Below the pieces are notes generated by a model. That model did not search any database, was not told the origin of the DNA, and saw only the letters and a list, made by a program, of their open reading frames with translations. A program made the translations under genes and the position numbers. Of a DNA stretch of 62,400 nt, positions 17,640-26,263 are shown one piece after another (the first letter of the stretch is position 1; each line of letters begins with the position of its first letter). This DNA is from Azospirillum brasilense (GTDB taxonomy: Bacteria; Pseudomonadota; Alphaproteobacteria; Azospirillales; Azospirillaceae): positions 1 through 62,400 of the forward strand of contig NZ_QLKQ01000045.1 of the NCBI RefSeq assembly GCF_003349955.1, in the 5' to 3' direction.

Positions 17640-18059
17640 TCAGGCCGGCGCCCCGTGGCACTCGTGCGGGGCGTCGCCAAGGCCGTGGTCGTGATGCTCG
17701 TGGTCGTGATGCTCGTGGGGATGTTCGGGCGGTGGGGCCGTCTTGACGGTCCCCGCGAACCAATCCCGAATCGCCTGCGCCGGATCGGTCTCCAACGTGG
17801 TCACCGGCTCGATGCCGCGGCGCTTCATGTGGTTGATGAAGCCCTCGCCCGAGGAGCCGGTGATGACCACCCGCACCGCGTCGATGGGGTGCGGGCGTCC
17901 GTCGCCGGCGAGGTGAAGCACCTCGTCCTCCGCCAGCTCGATTCGCGCGACTTCGACGGGTGTCCCGCCCGCCTCGGCCTCGAAGACCAGGAAGCGGCGG
18001 GTGCGCCCGCCGTGGGTGGCGATGCTGCGGTAATCCTGCGTGCCGACGGCGAACCTCAT
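17640..18059 (-). CDS. NifX/NifB-like cluster-binding protein with His-rich tail
   Basis: A 139-residue protein of the dinitrogenase iron-molybdenum cofactor-binding fold (NifX/NafY/NifB C-terminal type). The N-terminus reads FAVGTQDYRSIATHGG, and later VVITGSSGEGFINHMKRRGI corresponds to the second half of the fold. The last 27 residues hold about ten His with Glu/Asp and one Cys (HPHEHHDHEHHDHG, then HECHG), a likely metal-binding tail not usual for the family. No nif genes are adjacent. Similar orphan proteins are thought to carry metal clusters or act in metal homeostasis. It ends 4 nt from the kinase stop, tail to tail. Confidence 0.78.
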   Translation of the reverse strand: MRFAVGTQDYRSIATHGGRTRRFLVFEAEAGGTPVEVARIELAEDEVLHLAGDGRPHPIDAVRVVITGSSGEGFINHMKRRGIEPVTTLETDPAQAIRDWFAGTVKTAPPPEHPHEHHDHEHHDHGLGDAPHECHGAPA

Positions 18060-18137
18060 CCCCTATCCCCCTCGAAGCCCAGTGGCCTTACCGTGGCACG
18101 GCGGACCGCCGCGCACACTGAGGGAGGTCAATGCGCG

Positions 18138-18671
18138 TCAGAGGATTTCCGTTTCGTCGGAGCGGATGACGTCCGTCCATTTGCGCTCCAGACGGCGCAA
18201 CGTGCGATAGGTGACCTCGAAGTCCTGGCCGTCGCCGTCCGTGCGGATCAGCCCGTCGGAATGGACCGACGCCATGTGGCGCAGCCGCTCGCACAGCTCC
18301 AGCCCGCGGGGCGACAGCTTCAGCCGGGCGGCGCGCTTGTCGCGCGGCGAGGCGGAGCGGTCGACATAGCCGCTGTCCACCAGTTGCTTCAGGTTGTAGG
18401 AGGCGTTGGAGCCGAGGTAATAGCCGCGCTCGATCAGGTCGCGCACGCTGATCTCGCCGTTGGAGATGTTCAGCAGCATCATCACCTGCACCGGGCTGAT
18501 GTCGTCGATGCCGATGCGGGACAGCTCGATTCGCAGAACGTCGAGGAACCGGCGGTGCATCCTTTCGATGATCCGGGCCACCTCATGGTACATCTGGGTG
18601 GCGGAGGCCTTGCGCTCAACGTCGTTGCGCTCGGCATCTTCGGTCGGCTGGGGCTGAACGAGCGTCGTCAT
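18138..18671 (-). CDS. ldtR: LdtR-like MarR-family regulator
   Basis: A 177-residue winged-helix regulator. The MarR core (MYHEVARIIERMHRRFLDVL, ISPVQVMMLLNI, ISVRDLIERGYYLGSNASYNLKQLVDSGYV, RDKRAARLKLSPRG) matches the LdtR subgroup, recognisable by the YYLGSNASYNLK recognition helix. In Liberibacter and rhizobia LdtR controls an L,D-transpeptidase and stress tolerance. No ldt gene is adjacent here. A TTAAT-TTAT-ATTAA palindrome upstream (18744-18757) is a candidate autoregulatory operator. The symbol is assigned by family. Confidence 0.85.
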   Translation of the reverse strand: MTTLVQPQPTEDAERNDVERKASATQMYHEVARIIERMHRRFLDVLRIELSRIGIDDISPVQVMMLLNISNGEISVRDLIERGYYLGSNASYNLKQLVDSGYVDRSASPRDKRAARLKLSPRGLELCERLRHMASVHSDGLIRTDGDGQDFEVTYRTLRRLERKWTDVIRSDETEIL

Positions 18672-18743
18672 GGGCCTCGGTTCTGCGTGGGGATCGGGGG
18701 AGCACGGCCTTCCTTGCCCGACGCACCGTAGGGACCTAACTGT

Positions 18744-18757
18744 TTAATTTATATTAA
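18744..18757. promoter_or_regulatory. AT-rich palindrome upstream of ldtR
   Basis: TTAAT (18744-18748), spacer TTAT, ATTAA (18753-18757): a perfect 5-bp inverted repeat in an A/T island within otherwise GC-rich DNA, 73 nt ahead of the ldtR start. Candidate operator or promoter core. No binding data are implied. Confidence 0.4.
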
Positions 18758-18772
18758 CTGTGATGGCGGCGT

Positions 18773-18812
18773 GAAGGCGCACCGGACCGTTCCAAAGGGT
18801 TGGTGCGCCTTC
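18773..18812 (-). terminator. Hairpin downstream of the DUF2076 gene
   Basis: Perfect 11-bp arms GAAGGCGCACC (18773-18783) and GGTGCGCCTTC (18802-18812) around an 18-nt loop, beginning 20 nt after the DUF2076 stop on the minus strand. No T run follows, so it is a stabilising or weakly terminating hairpin. Confidence 0.5.
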
Positions 18813-18831
18813 CGCAAAGGACTGGATAAGG

Positions 18832-19659
18832 TCAGATCCAGCTGTCGTCTCCGCCAGCATCGCCGCCGCCGTCGTCGAACGAAGAATCGTCGGTCTGGTA
18901 GTCGACGTTCTGAAGGGTGTTGTCCTCCGGCGGGAAGCCCTGCCCCCCGGCCTGATCCGCGGAGTCGCCGTAGTAGTTGTTGATGATCGTCTCGCCATGG
19001 CTGGCCGTCTGCCCCGCCGCCGCGGCTTCGCCGAACGGTCCCGGCGAATGGCTGAGCATTGAGGAGATGGCGCTGGCCGCCAGCATGCCGCCGGCCACGC
19101 CCGCCGCGGTCTGGGCGGCGCCGCTCAGGAACCCGCCGCCGCGCGGCGCGTAGCCCTGCGGGCCGAATCCGGGCTGCGGCGCGTAACCGGGCTGCGGCGC
19201 GTAGGCAGGCTGGCCGTAGCCGGGTTGCCCGCTGGCCTGAGGAGCGGCGCCCCACGGGCTGCGCGACGGCGGCTGCATCGGGTTGTAGGCCGGCCCCGAG
19301 GGAGATTGGGGCGACGGCGCGGGCGGTTCCGCCGCACGGCTTCCCCCGCCGGCCCACGGGCTGCGGCCCAGCCCGAGCGCGTTGGACAGGAAGCTGCCGC
19401 CGGACGGCTGCGGTTGGGTCTGCTGGGCGCGGGACTGCGCCTCCTTGACCTGACGCTCCAGATCGTCGATGCGCTGCTGGGCGGCGGTCAGCGCCTGCTG
19501 CTGCACCAGGACCGACTGCGCCATGTAGTAGGCGGCGGCGGGCTGGCCCTGGATCATCTGCTGGATGAAGCGTTCCGCCTCCGGATCGCGGGGCTGGTTC
19601 TCCACCTCGCGCAGGTGCGTGAACAGATCGGAAAGGAGGGTGCGTTCCTCGGGCGTCAT
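18832..19659 (-). CDS. DUF2076 domain protein
   Basis: About 275 residues. The N-terminus MTPEERTLLSDLFTHL, then the helical QQQALTAAQQRIDDLERQV stretch, defines the DUF2076 family. The middle is a Pro/Gly/Tyr/Gln-rich low-complexity segment with PGY-type repeats. A short glycine-zipper-like hydrophobic stretch follows (GAAQTAAGVAGGMLAASAI), and the end is very acidic, finishing in GGDDSWI. Function is unknown; the family is widespread in proteobacteria and may be membrane-associated. ATG 19659 has GGAGACG 3 nt upstream, fixing the start. It is 92 nt downstream of lon on the same strand. Confidence 0.85.
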   Translation of the reverse strand: MTPEERTLLSDLFTHLREVENQPRDPEAERFIQQMIQGQPAAAYYMAQSVLVQQQALTAAQQRIDDLERQVKEAQSRAQQTQPQPSGGSFLSNALGLGRSPWAGGGSRAAEPPAPSPQSPSGPAYNPMQPPSRSPWGAAPQASGQPGYGQPAYAPQPGYAPQPGFGPQGYAPRGGGFLSGAAQTAAGVAGGMLAASAISSMLSHSPGPFGEAAAAGQTASHGETIINNYYGDSADQAGGQGFPPEDNTLQNVDYQTDDSSFDDGGGDAGGDDSWI

Positions 19660-19751
19660 GATCGTCTCCTGTGCGCGCTCCATGCGGGCGCGCCATTGAT
19701 GTGGCGCACCGCACCCCCGGTGCGCAAGGGGCCCGGCCCTTGCGGAGAACG

Positions 19752-22157
19752 CTACCCGGCCTTGCGCTCCGCCGCCTCCGCGGAGGGCTCCGGCACCAGC
19801 GCCGCGCGGACGGCGTCGTCCACCCGCTCCAGCCAGACGAAGCTCAGCCGCTCGCGGACCGCCGCCGGAATGTCGTCGAAATCCTTGCGGTTGCGGGCGG
19901 GCAGCATGACCGTCTTCAGCCCGGCGCGCTGGGCCGCCACCACCTTCTCGCGGATGCCGCCGACCGGCAGCACCAGACCGCGCAGGCTGATCTCCCCGGT
20001 CATCGCCGTGTCGGAGCGGATGCAGCGCCCGGACAGCAGCGACACCAGGGCCGTGAAAATCGCCACCCCGGCGGACGGCCCGTCCTTCGGGATGGCGCCG
20101 GCCGGAACGTGGATGTGGATGTCGAAACGGTCCAGCCCTTCCGGGTCGAGGCCGAGGTCCTTCACCCGCGACTTGACGAGGCTGAGAGCGGCCTGGGCGC
20201 TCTCCTTCATCACCTCGCCCAGCTGGCCGGTCAGGATCAGCCGGCCCGAGCCCGCGAAGCGGCTGGCCTCGATGAACAGGATGTCGCCGCCGACCGGCGT
20301 CCAGGCGAGGCCGGTCGCCACGCCGGGCACGCTGGTGCGCATCGCAACGTCGTTCTCGAAGCGCGGCGGCCCGAGGATCGCCGTCAGGTCCGCCGGCTCA
20401 ACCCGCATCCGCTCGACCTCGCCCTCGGCGATCCGGACGGCGGCATAGCGCCCGACCGCGCCGATCAGCCGTTCCAGTTGGCGGTTCCCGGCCTCCCGCG
20501 TGTGGTCCCGGATGATCGCCCGCAGCGTGTCGTCGGGGATCTCCAGCTGCTCCGCCGTCAATCCGTTGGCGACGAGCTGCCGGGCCAGCAGGTAGCGCTT
20601 GGCAATCTCCAGCTTCTCGTCCTCGGTGTAGCCGGACAGCTCGATCACCTCCATGCGGTCGCGCAGCGGACCGGGGATGGTGTCCAGCATGTTGGCGGTG
20701 GCGATGAACATGACCTTCGACAGGTCGAAAGGCACGCCCAGGTAATGGTCGCGGAAGGTGGCGTTCTGCTCCGGGTCCAGCACCTCCAGCAGGGCGGCCG
20801 AGGGGTCGCCGTGGAAGCCCTGCCCCAGCTTGTCCATCTCGTCCAGCATCAGCACGCAGTCGCGCGTCCCGGCCTTGCGGATCGCCTGGACGATGTTGCC
20901 GGGAAGCGCGCCGACATAGGTGCGGCGGTGGCCGCGGATCTCGCTCTCGTCATGGACGCCGCCCAGCGAGACGCGGGCGAAGGCCCGCCCGGTCGCCCGC
21001 GCGATGCTCTGGCCGAGCGAGGTCTTGCCCACCCCCGGCGGCCCGACGAAGCACAGGATGGGGCTGCGCCCCTCCGGGTTCAGCTTGCGCACCGCCAGGA
21101 ATTCCAGGATGCGGCGTTTGACCTTCTCCAGCCCGTAATGGTCCTCGTCGAGGATGCGGCGCGCCTCGGCAATGTCGATGCGCGATTCCGACCGGCGGTC
21201 CCACGGCATTTCGATCAGCCAGTCCAGGTAGCTGCGCACCATCGAGTATTCCGCCGCCGCCTCCGGCATCCGCTCCAGCCGGCGCAGCTCCTTCTCGGCG
21301 TGCTCGCGCACATCGGGGGGCATGCCGGCCTTGGCGATGGCGTCCTGAAGCTCGCCGATCTCGGCCTGACGGCCCTCGTCGGCCTCGCCCAGCTCCTTCT
21401 GGATGGCGCGGAGCTGCTCGCGCAGCAGATATTCGCGCTGCCGCTCGTCCATCGCCTCGCGGGTGCGCTCGCGGAGGTCGCGGGACAGACGCAGCACCTC
21501 GATCCGCCGGGCCAGCAGGCCGCCGACCTTGTCGAGCCGTTCCGGCAGGTCGACGGTCTCCAGCACCTCCTGCTTCTCGGCGGGCTTCAGGTCCATGTAG
21601 CTGGCGGTCATGTCGGCCAGCTCGCCGGGGCTTTCGATGGCCTGGACGGCGGCCAGAAGCTCCTGCGGGGCCTGGGGCAGCAGTTGCAGCGCCTCCACCG
21701 CCTCGTTGCGCAGGTTCAGGAAGCGGGCCATGACCTCCGGCGTGGCGGTGTCGCTTTCCTCCACCATCTCGACACGGGCGGCCATGAAGGGATGGCCGGG
21801 CACCCACTCGACGATGCGAAAGCGCTGCTGTCCCTGGCAAACCAGATGATGGGAGCCGTCGGGCGTGGTGACGTAGCGCAGGATGCTGGCGGTCGTGCCG
21901 ACGCGGTGCATGTCGGCTCCGGTCGGGTCCTCCACCGCCTCGTCGCGCTGGAGCAGGATGCCGACCGGCCGTTCGGTGCGGGCCGCCTCCTGCGCCGCGG
22001 CGACCGAGCGCGCCCGACCGACCGTCACCGGCAGCACCACCCCCGGAAATTGCACGAGGTTCCGGACGGGGATGACCGGGATCACATCCTCCGGCAACCC
22101 GGAGACGGGCGGTGTTTGGAGAGTCGGCGTCGCTTCGGCAGCGTGCTCATCAGTCAT
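19752..22157 (-). CDS. lon: ATP-dependent protease Lon (Hsp20-linked copy)
   Basis: An 801-residue LonA protease. Domains in order: substrate-binding LAN domain (VIPVRNLVQFPGVVLPV onward), central coiled coil, AAA+ module (Walker A GPPGVGKTS, Walker B VLMLDEMDK), and protease domain with Ser695 in PKDGPSAG and Lys738 in GGIREKV, 43 residues apart as in E. coli Lon. Fully competent by motifs. The gene begins 10 nt after hsp20, so this is probably a heat-shock-inducible paralogue and not the housekeeping Lon, which in proteobacteria normally sits by clpX and hupB. That context is absent here. Confidence 0.95.
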   Translation of the reverse strand: MTDEHAAEATPTLQTPPVSGLPEDVIPVIPVRNLVQFPGVVLPVTVGRARSVAAAQEAARTERPVGILLQRDEAVEDPTGADMHRVGTTASILRYVTTPDGSHHLVCQGQQRFRIVEWVPGHPFMAARVEMVEESDTATPEVMARFLNLRNEAVEALQLLPQAPQELLAAVQAIESPGELADMTASYMDLKPAEKQEVLETVDLPERLDKVGGLLARRIEVLRLSRDLRERTREAMDERQREYLLREQLRAIQKELGEADEGRQAEIGELQDAIAKAGMPPDVREHAEKELRRLERMPEAAAEYSMVRSYLDWLIEMPWDRRSESRIDIAEARRILDEDHYGLEKVKRRILEFLAVRKLNPEGRSPILCFVGPPGVGKTSLGQSIARATGRAFARVSLGGVHDESEIRGHRRTYVGALPGNIVQAIRKAGTRDCVLMLDEMDKLGQGFHGDPSAALLEVLDPEQNATFRDHYLGVPFDLSKVMFIATANMLDTIPGPLRDRMEVIELSGYTEDEKLEIAKRYLLARQLVANGLTAEQLEIPDDTLRAIIRDHTREAGNRQLERLIGAVGRYAAVRIAEGEVERMRVEPADLTAILGPPRFENDVAMRTSVPGVATGLAWTPVGGDILFIEASRFAGSGRLILTGQLGEVMKESAQAALSLVKSRVKDLGLDPEGLDRFDIHIHVPAGAIPKDGPSAGVAIFTALVSLLSGRCIRSDTAMTGEISLRGLVLPVGGIREKVVAAQRAGLKTVMLPARNRKDFDDIPAAVRERLSFVWLERVDDAVRAALVPEPSAEAAERKAG

Positions 22158-22167
22158 TGGACGTCCT

Positions 22168-22575
22168 TCATCCCATCTTGTCGAGCGTCAGCACGAGGCA
22201 ACCCGCCGACAGCTCGCGCCGTCCCATGCGGAAGGACCCGGCGGGCAGCTCGATCCGCCGCTCGAAGCGGCCATGGGGAATCTCAAGCCGGTGGATGATC
22301 CCGTCGCAGCCCAGCGGCAGCGTCCGCTCGCCGGCAACCACCAGAACGCCGTCCTCGACGGCGACGTGAAGCTGCTCCGCACCAACGCCGGGAAGGGCGA
22401 CGACGATGGTCACCGCGTCCTCCGTCTCGTAGACGTCGATGGGCGGGGTCCAGCAGGCGCGGCGCGGGCCGGGCGGGGCCGGGCGGAAGAACTGGCGGTG
22501 CAGCCGTTCGGCGCGGTCCAGCAGTTCGACGGCCTCCGACCACATGAAGGACGCGGGATCACGGCGGGGCGGCAT
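22168..22575 (-). CDS. Small heat shock protein Hsp20
   Basis: A 135-residue alpha-crystallin-type holdase. The core domain starts near PPIDVYETEDAVTIVVALPGV and continues through VLVVAGER and the FERRIELPAG segment that replaces the usual F.R.f.LP motif. The C-terminal IxI/V tail is weak (LVLTLDKMG). An N-terminal helix with FMWSEAVELLDR is typical. AAGGAGAC precedes the start. It lies between the DUF2934 gene and lon, all on the minus strand with gaps of 33 and 10 nt, implying a single operon in which Hsp20 holds unfolded clients and Lon degrades them. Confidence 0.93.
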   Translation of the reverse strand: MPPRRDPASFMWSEAVELLDRAERLHRQFFRPAPPGPRRACWTPPIDVYETEDAVTIVVALPGVGAEQLHVAVEDGVLVVAGERTLPLGCDGIIHRLEIPHGRFERRIELPAGSFRMGRRELSAGCLVLTLDKMG

Positions 22576-22608
22576 GGCGTCTCCTTGGGATGACGGGTGT
22601 GATGGACG

Positions 22609-22800
22609 TCAGATGCCGGCGCCGGTATCCGCGGAGGCTTGGGCAAGGCCTTGCGGTTCGGCGCCCTGCTCCTTCGCCCGCTCGTCCTCCTCCTGGAGTT
22701 CGCGGCAGGCCCGCTCCCAATGCTCGGCGCGGCGGCCTTCGGGGCGCCCCTCCTGCTCCCAGATCTCGTAGGCACGGTGGCGGATGCGGTGCTCGTCCAT
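22609..22800 (-). CDS. DUF2934 protein
   Basis: A 63-residue soluble protein. IRHRAYEIWEQEGRPEGRRAEHW is split here as RAYEIWEQEGRPEG and EHWERACRELQEE; this is the DUF2934 signature (RAY-IWE-EGRP-G-...HW..A). The C-terminal third is polar and variable. Function is unknown. The family frequently neighbours Hsp20, Usp and other stress genes, as here, where it is the first gene ahead of hsp20-lon. Confidence 0.85.
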   Translation of the reverse strand: MDEHRIRHRAYEIWEQEGRPEGRRAEHWERACRELQEEDERAKEQGAEPQGLAQASADTGAGI

Positions 22801-22934
22801 CGCGGCGTTCCCCTCCTTCCCGCCCCGGCCGCAGGCATGGCCCGTCCGGCCGCAAGAACCGGGGCTCCTTCGTCCTTTCGGAAACGGTGGGGAGTCGCAG
22901 GCGTTCCGCCGACCATGCGGACATCAGACGGAAG

Positions 22935-22954
22935 AAAGGGCCAATGGCCCCTTT
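22935..22954 (-). terminator. Terminator after the small membrane protein
   Basis: AAAGGGCC (22935-22942) pairs with GGCCCCTTT (22946-22954) around a 3-nt loop with one bulged base. On the minus strand the stem is followed by CTTCC after the paired TTT. It begins 13 nt past the stop of the gene at 22968-23219. Confidence 0.55.
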
Positions 22955-22967
22955 CGGGGTCGGGGCT

Positions 22968-23219
22968 TCAGAGCCGGTCCGGCCCGTCCGTAGGGTCGGG
23001 GCGGCCCGCCGCCTCGTCGTGGCCGCTGCGGTTGCTGAGGAAAACCAGGGCCATCAGCCCGATGGCGACGGCGCTGGTCAGCACGGCGCCGCCGACCAGG
23101 GCGAGCAGGCCCGGCAGGCTGAGGCCGAACAGGTCGAAGCCTGTCGCCACCCAGGCGACGAACAGCGCCGCCAGGACGATGACGGGGCAGGCGATCAGGA
23201 AGACGCGGAGCCAGGACAT
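22968..23219 (-). CDS. Small two-TM membrane protein, unknown
   Basis: An 83-residue protein that I do not recognise. Two hydrophobic segments (about residues 5-27 and 34-63, the latter Gly/Leu/Ala-rich) are followed by a short charged tail rich in Asp, Pro and Arg (PDPTDGPDRL), predicted cytoplasmic. Codon use matches neighbours. Between the universal stress protein and the DUF2934-hsp20-lon operon, on the same strand and with its own terminator. It may be an envelope-stress accessory, but that is only context. Confidence 0.6.
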   Translation of the reverse strand: MSWLRVFLIACPVIVLAALFVAWVATGFDLFGLSLPGLLALVGGAVLTSAVAIGLMALVFLSNRSGHDEAAGRPDPTDGPDRL

Positions 23220-23311
23220 GCACGCTCTCCAGCCGGTGCCGGGAAGCCACTACATGGCCGCCCGGCACGGCGGAGGAAAGCCCGCCGCCCCTTTCCGTCA
23301 ACCGGACGGCG

Positions 23312-24139
23312 TCAGTGGGACAGCAGCAGCGGCACCGGGCAGGTGCGCAGGACATGGCGCGTCCCGCCGCCGCGGTGCAGGAAGGGGAAACCGTAATGGC
23401 CGTGCGCGCCCATCACCAGCAGATCGGCCCCGGAATCGATGCTGCGGGCCAGAAGCGCGTCCATGGCGCCGATGTCGGTCACCGTGAAATGCGTCTGGTC
23501 GGCCGTCACGCCGTGGAGCGCCAGATGGTCGAGCAGGCCGATGCGCTGCGGCTCCGTCCCGGCCGGCGGGGCGGCCTGGGTCAGGACGGTGATGACGGTG
23601 ACCTCGTCGGCGGCCTGGAGGAAGGGCATGGCGTCGGACAGGGCGCGGGCGGCCTCGCGCTCGGCGTTCCAGGCGACGGCGACGCGCTTGCCGATCACCG
23701 GGAAGGTGCCGGCGAAGGGCAGCACCAGCACCGGGCGGCCGGAATTCAGCACCACCTGCTCGTTCAACTCCTCCGGTGCCACGCCGTCGGCGGGGGCGCT
23801 GCGGTCGAACTGGCCGAGCACCGTGAGGTCGGCGAAGCGCGACCAGATGATGACCTCGCGGATGACGTGGTTGTGTTCGCCGTGGGTCAGGCCGTGCCAT
23901 TGCCCCTGCAGGCCCGACGCCTGGAGCTTGTCGCGGAACATCGCCTCGCTGCGGGCGGCGGCCTGCTCCAGATGGTCGCTGGAGCGGCGGGCGATGACGC
24001 TGGTGGCGCTGCGGTCCGGCTGGGCGAACAGCCCGCGCAGGAAGGCGCCGCTGCTCTTCGCCAGGGCGATGGCCGCGTCGAGGCGGGTTTCCACCTGCGG
24101 ACCGGAATCGAGATGCACGAGGATGTGCTTGTAGGCCAT
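23312..24139 (-). CDS. Universal stress protein, two UspA domains
   Basis: A 275-residue protein made of two tandem Usp folds. The first begins KHILVHLDSGPQVETRLDAAIALA; the second begins RVAVAWNAEREAARALSDAMPFL. The C-terminal nucleotide-binding loop VMGAHGHYGFP...GGGTRHVLR fits the G-2x-G-9x-G(S/T) ATP motif, while the first domain's loop (LGQFDRS..) is degenerate. So ATP probably binds the second half only. Such tandem Usps are typical of alphaproteobacteria and respond to starvation, oxygen limitation or membrane stress. Neighbours are other stress genes. Confidence 0.92.
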   Translation of the reverse strand: MAYKHILVHLDSGPQVETRLDAAIALAKSSGAFLRGLFAQPDRSATSVIARRSSDHLEQAAARSEAMFRDKLQASGLQGQWHGLTHGEHNHVIREVIIWSRFADLTVLGQFDRSAPADGVAPEELNEQVVLNSGRPVLVLPFAGTFPVIGKRVAVAWNAEREAARALSDAMPFLQAADEVTVITVLTQAAPPAGTEPQRIGLLDHLALHGVTADQTHFTVTDIGAMDALLARSIDSGADLLVMGAHGHYGFPFLHRGGGTRHVLRTCPVPLLLSH

Positions 24140-24269
24140 GAAACTCCTCCCGTTATTCTTGTTCGGGCGGGCGTGCCCAAGGGGCGACGCGCCGGCACCG
24201 ATTGTTCCTCTTGCGGCGCCGCAACGCCAGCAGGAAAAAGCCTTCGGGAAGGATGGAATAGGCGATTCC

Positions 24270-26099
24270 TCAGAAGCTCATGCGCAAGCGGGCGGTGAAG
24301 GCGTGGTTGTGGCCGTCCGCCCCCGACAGTTCGCCGCGGTAACCCACCGTCGCGCCGACCGCCTGCCAGAGCTGGGCCGACAGGCCGGCGCCGATCACCA
24401 GGGAGTCGCGGCCGTCGCCGCTCGGGCTCACGCTGTTGGCGGCCCCGCCGGGCAGACGGACGGTGACGGTGCGCGCGTCTTCGGCGAACTGGTGCTCCCA
24501 GGCGATGCCTAGGCTGGGCTGAAGCACCGTCCGCCCGATCTCCACGACGGTGGAGGCTTCGGCCCCGACGCTGCTTTCCAGGGATTCGGCGCTCTGCCGC
24601 TCGACGCCGAGCGACAGCAGGCCGGCGCCGCTCTCCTGATAGCCGTCGATGCGCGTGTGGATGTAGCGCAGGCCCAGCCGCGGCCCCAGCGCCACCGGCC
24701 CGAGCTGCGCCGTGTAGCCCCCGGCGACCGACAGGGCGTAGGTCCGCCCGTCCGTCTCCGCCGAGGCGTTGGGGAACGGCGCGAAGCCGGTGGTCCGGTC
24801 GATGTCGCCGTAGCGGTCGAAGGAGACGCTGCCCGCCACGGCCAGTTGGAAGCCACGCGCCTCGGTCACCGCGTGCAGGCCGATGATGGTGCTGGTCATG
24901 TCCAGCGTGCCCGCCCCCTCGTCCAGCTTGGCGCGGCCGCGCGACCCGCCGACCGACAGCCCGACGCGCGAGGCCGGTCCGACCGGCAGTTCGGCGCCGA
25001 CGCCGCCCGACTGGGTGTTGAAGCGGAAGCCCTGCCGCTCCGCCGTGCCGCCGAGACGGCCCCAGGCGGCGTCGCCGATCAGGAACGCCTTCAGCTCCCC
25101 GTTGCCGAGCGGCGCCTCCACCCGCGTCGCGGCGGGGCCGGCGATGGAACCGAGCAGCGCGCGGTGCCAGCTCCGCGTCGCCTCGAAGGCCAGTTCCGGC
25201 TGCATCGCCACCGTCTCCGCCGCGTCGTTCAACGCGAGCAAGGCGCCCTGCATGTATTGCGCGATCAGCAGATGGGCGGCGCGGGTCGGGTGGATCTCGT
25301 CCCAATAGACGGTCTGGTCAGCCTGTGCCTCGGTCCCGCAGGCGCCGGTCGGCGCGTTGTTCGACAGGCAGGGCGTCACGGTGTTGGTGAAGCCGTAGGC
25401 CGTCGGGTTGGCCGCCACCGCGCGGTACAGCGCGTTGACGTCGGCCACCACGATGGTGACGCCCAGCCGCTTCTCCACGTCGGCCATCGCCTGGGACAGC
25501 AGAGCGTTGTGGGAGGCGGTGGCCGCGTTCAGCAGGGCGGCGCGCTCGGAATTGCGGGTGTCCGGGATCGTGCCGAGGTCCGGCAGGTTCGGCACCAGGA
25601 AGGTCTTCCCGCCGAGCGCCGCCAGACGCTCCACCGTGGTGACGATGTTGCCGACCGTCTGGGTGACGAGGCCCGACGGGTCCGACCCGGCCGAGACGCG
25701 GTTGAAGTAGTCGTTGCCGCCCGCCCAGACCGCGAACAGCCCGCCGCCGGTGCCGCTCGGGCGGCTGAGCAGGAACTGACCGACCTGCCCCTGGATGCCG
25801 GGAACGCCGGTCTGCGACAGGGTCCCGGTCTCGGCACCACCATAGGCGAAGTTGGTTTTCTGATCGGGCTGGCTGCCGATCAGCGGGGCCAGCCGCTCGA
25901 CCCAGACGGGGCCGTTGGAGAAACGCCCGTCGTAATAGGGCGGGCTCTGCGGGATGGCGCCGCGCGTCAGCTCGTAGACCCGGCCGGTGTCGGACAGGCT
26001 GTCGCCGAAGACGAACACCCGGTCGAACGGCACCGCCCCGGCGGGCGCCGACGCCAGCAACGCGGCTCCCGCCGCCATACGAACCACCTTCCCCGTCAC
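24270..26099 (-). CDS. Autotransporter GDSL/SGNH esterase (EstA-like)
   Basis: A 609-residue surface esterase. A signal peptide (residues about 1-22, ending APAGA) precedes an SGNH hydrolase: block I FVFGDSLSDTG, Gly of block II in NFAYGG, block III WAGGNDY, and block V WDEIHPT with catalytic Asp and His. From about residue 340 the sequence becomes an alternating amphipathic autotransporter barrel ending in FTARLRMSF, whose terminal Phe suits BAM-dependent insertion. Expected to hydrolyse short-chain esters, or to release rhamnolipid-type surfactants as Pseudomonas EstA does. Single-gene unit. Confidence 0.93.
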   Translation of the reverse strand: MTGKVVRMAAGAALLASAPAGAVPFDRVFVFGDSLSDTGRVYELTRGAIPQSPPYYDGRFSNGPVWVERLAPLIGSQPDQKTNFAYGGAETGTLSQTGVPGIQGQVGQFLLSRPSGTGGGLFAVWAGGNDYFNRVSAGSDPSGLVTQTVGNIVTTVERLAALGGKTFLVPNLPDLGTIPDTRNSERAALLNAATASHNALLSQAMADVEKRLGVTIVVADVNALYRAVAANPTAYGFTNTVTPCLSNNAPTGACGTEAQADQTVYWDEIHPTRAAHLLIAQYMQGALLALNDAAETVAMQPELAFEATRSWHRALLGSIAGPAATRVEAPLGNGELKAFLIGDAAWGRLGGTAERQGFRFNTQSGGVGAELPVGPASRVGLSVGGSRGRAKLDEGAGTLDMTSTIIGLHAVTEARGFQLAVAGSVSFDRYGDIDRTTGFAPFPNASAETDGRTYALSVAGGYTAQLGPVALGPRLGLRYIHTRIDGYQESGAGLLSLGVERQSAESLESSVGAEASTVVEIGRTVLQPSLGIAWEHQFAEDARTVTVRLPGGAANSVSPSGDGRDSLVIGAGLSAQLWQAVGATVGYRGELSGADGHNHAFTARLRMSF

Positions 26100-26263
26100 C
26101 GCCTCACCTCCCCCGCTGGACAGCCGGAAAACAGGAGCGATGCGTCAAAGCGGGGGGCGGTACCGCCATTGCGTCGGGAAGAGAAGCCGCTTGGGCGGGT
26201 TCATCAGACCATGGGGGACCCGAGCATGGGTCCATCCATGGAGGAGGCAGGACCTCGCCACTC

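Noticed and set aside
17640..18059. Evidence for a nitrogen-fixation gene cluster
   Set aside because: The single NifX-like gene has no nif neighbours; orphan members of this fold are common.
19671..22298. Long open frame on the strand opposite lon
   Set aside because: It is Arg/Gly/Ala/Gln-rich with no domain and mirrors lon codons; long antisense frames are expected at this GC content. The same applies to 6196-8967 and 45880-48585.
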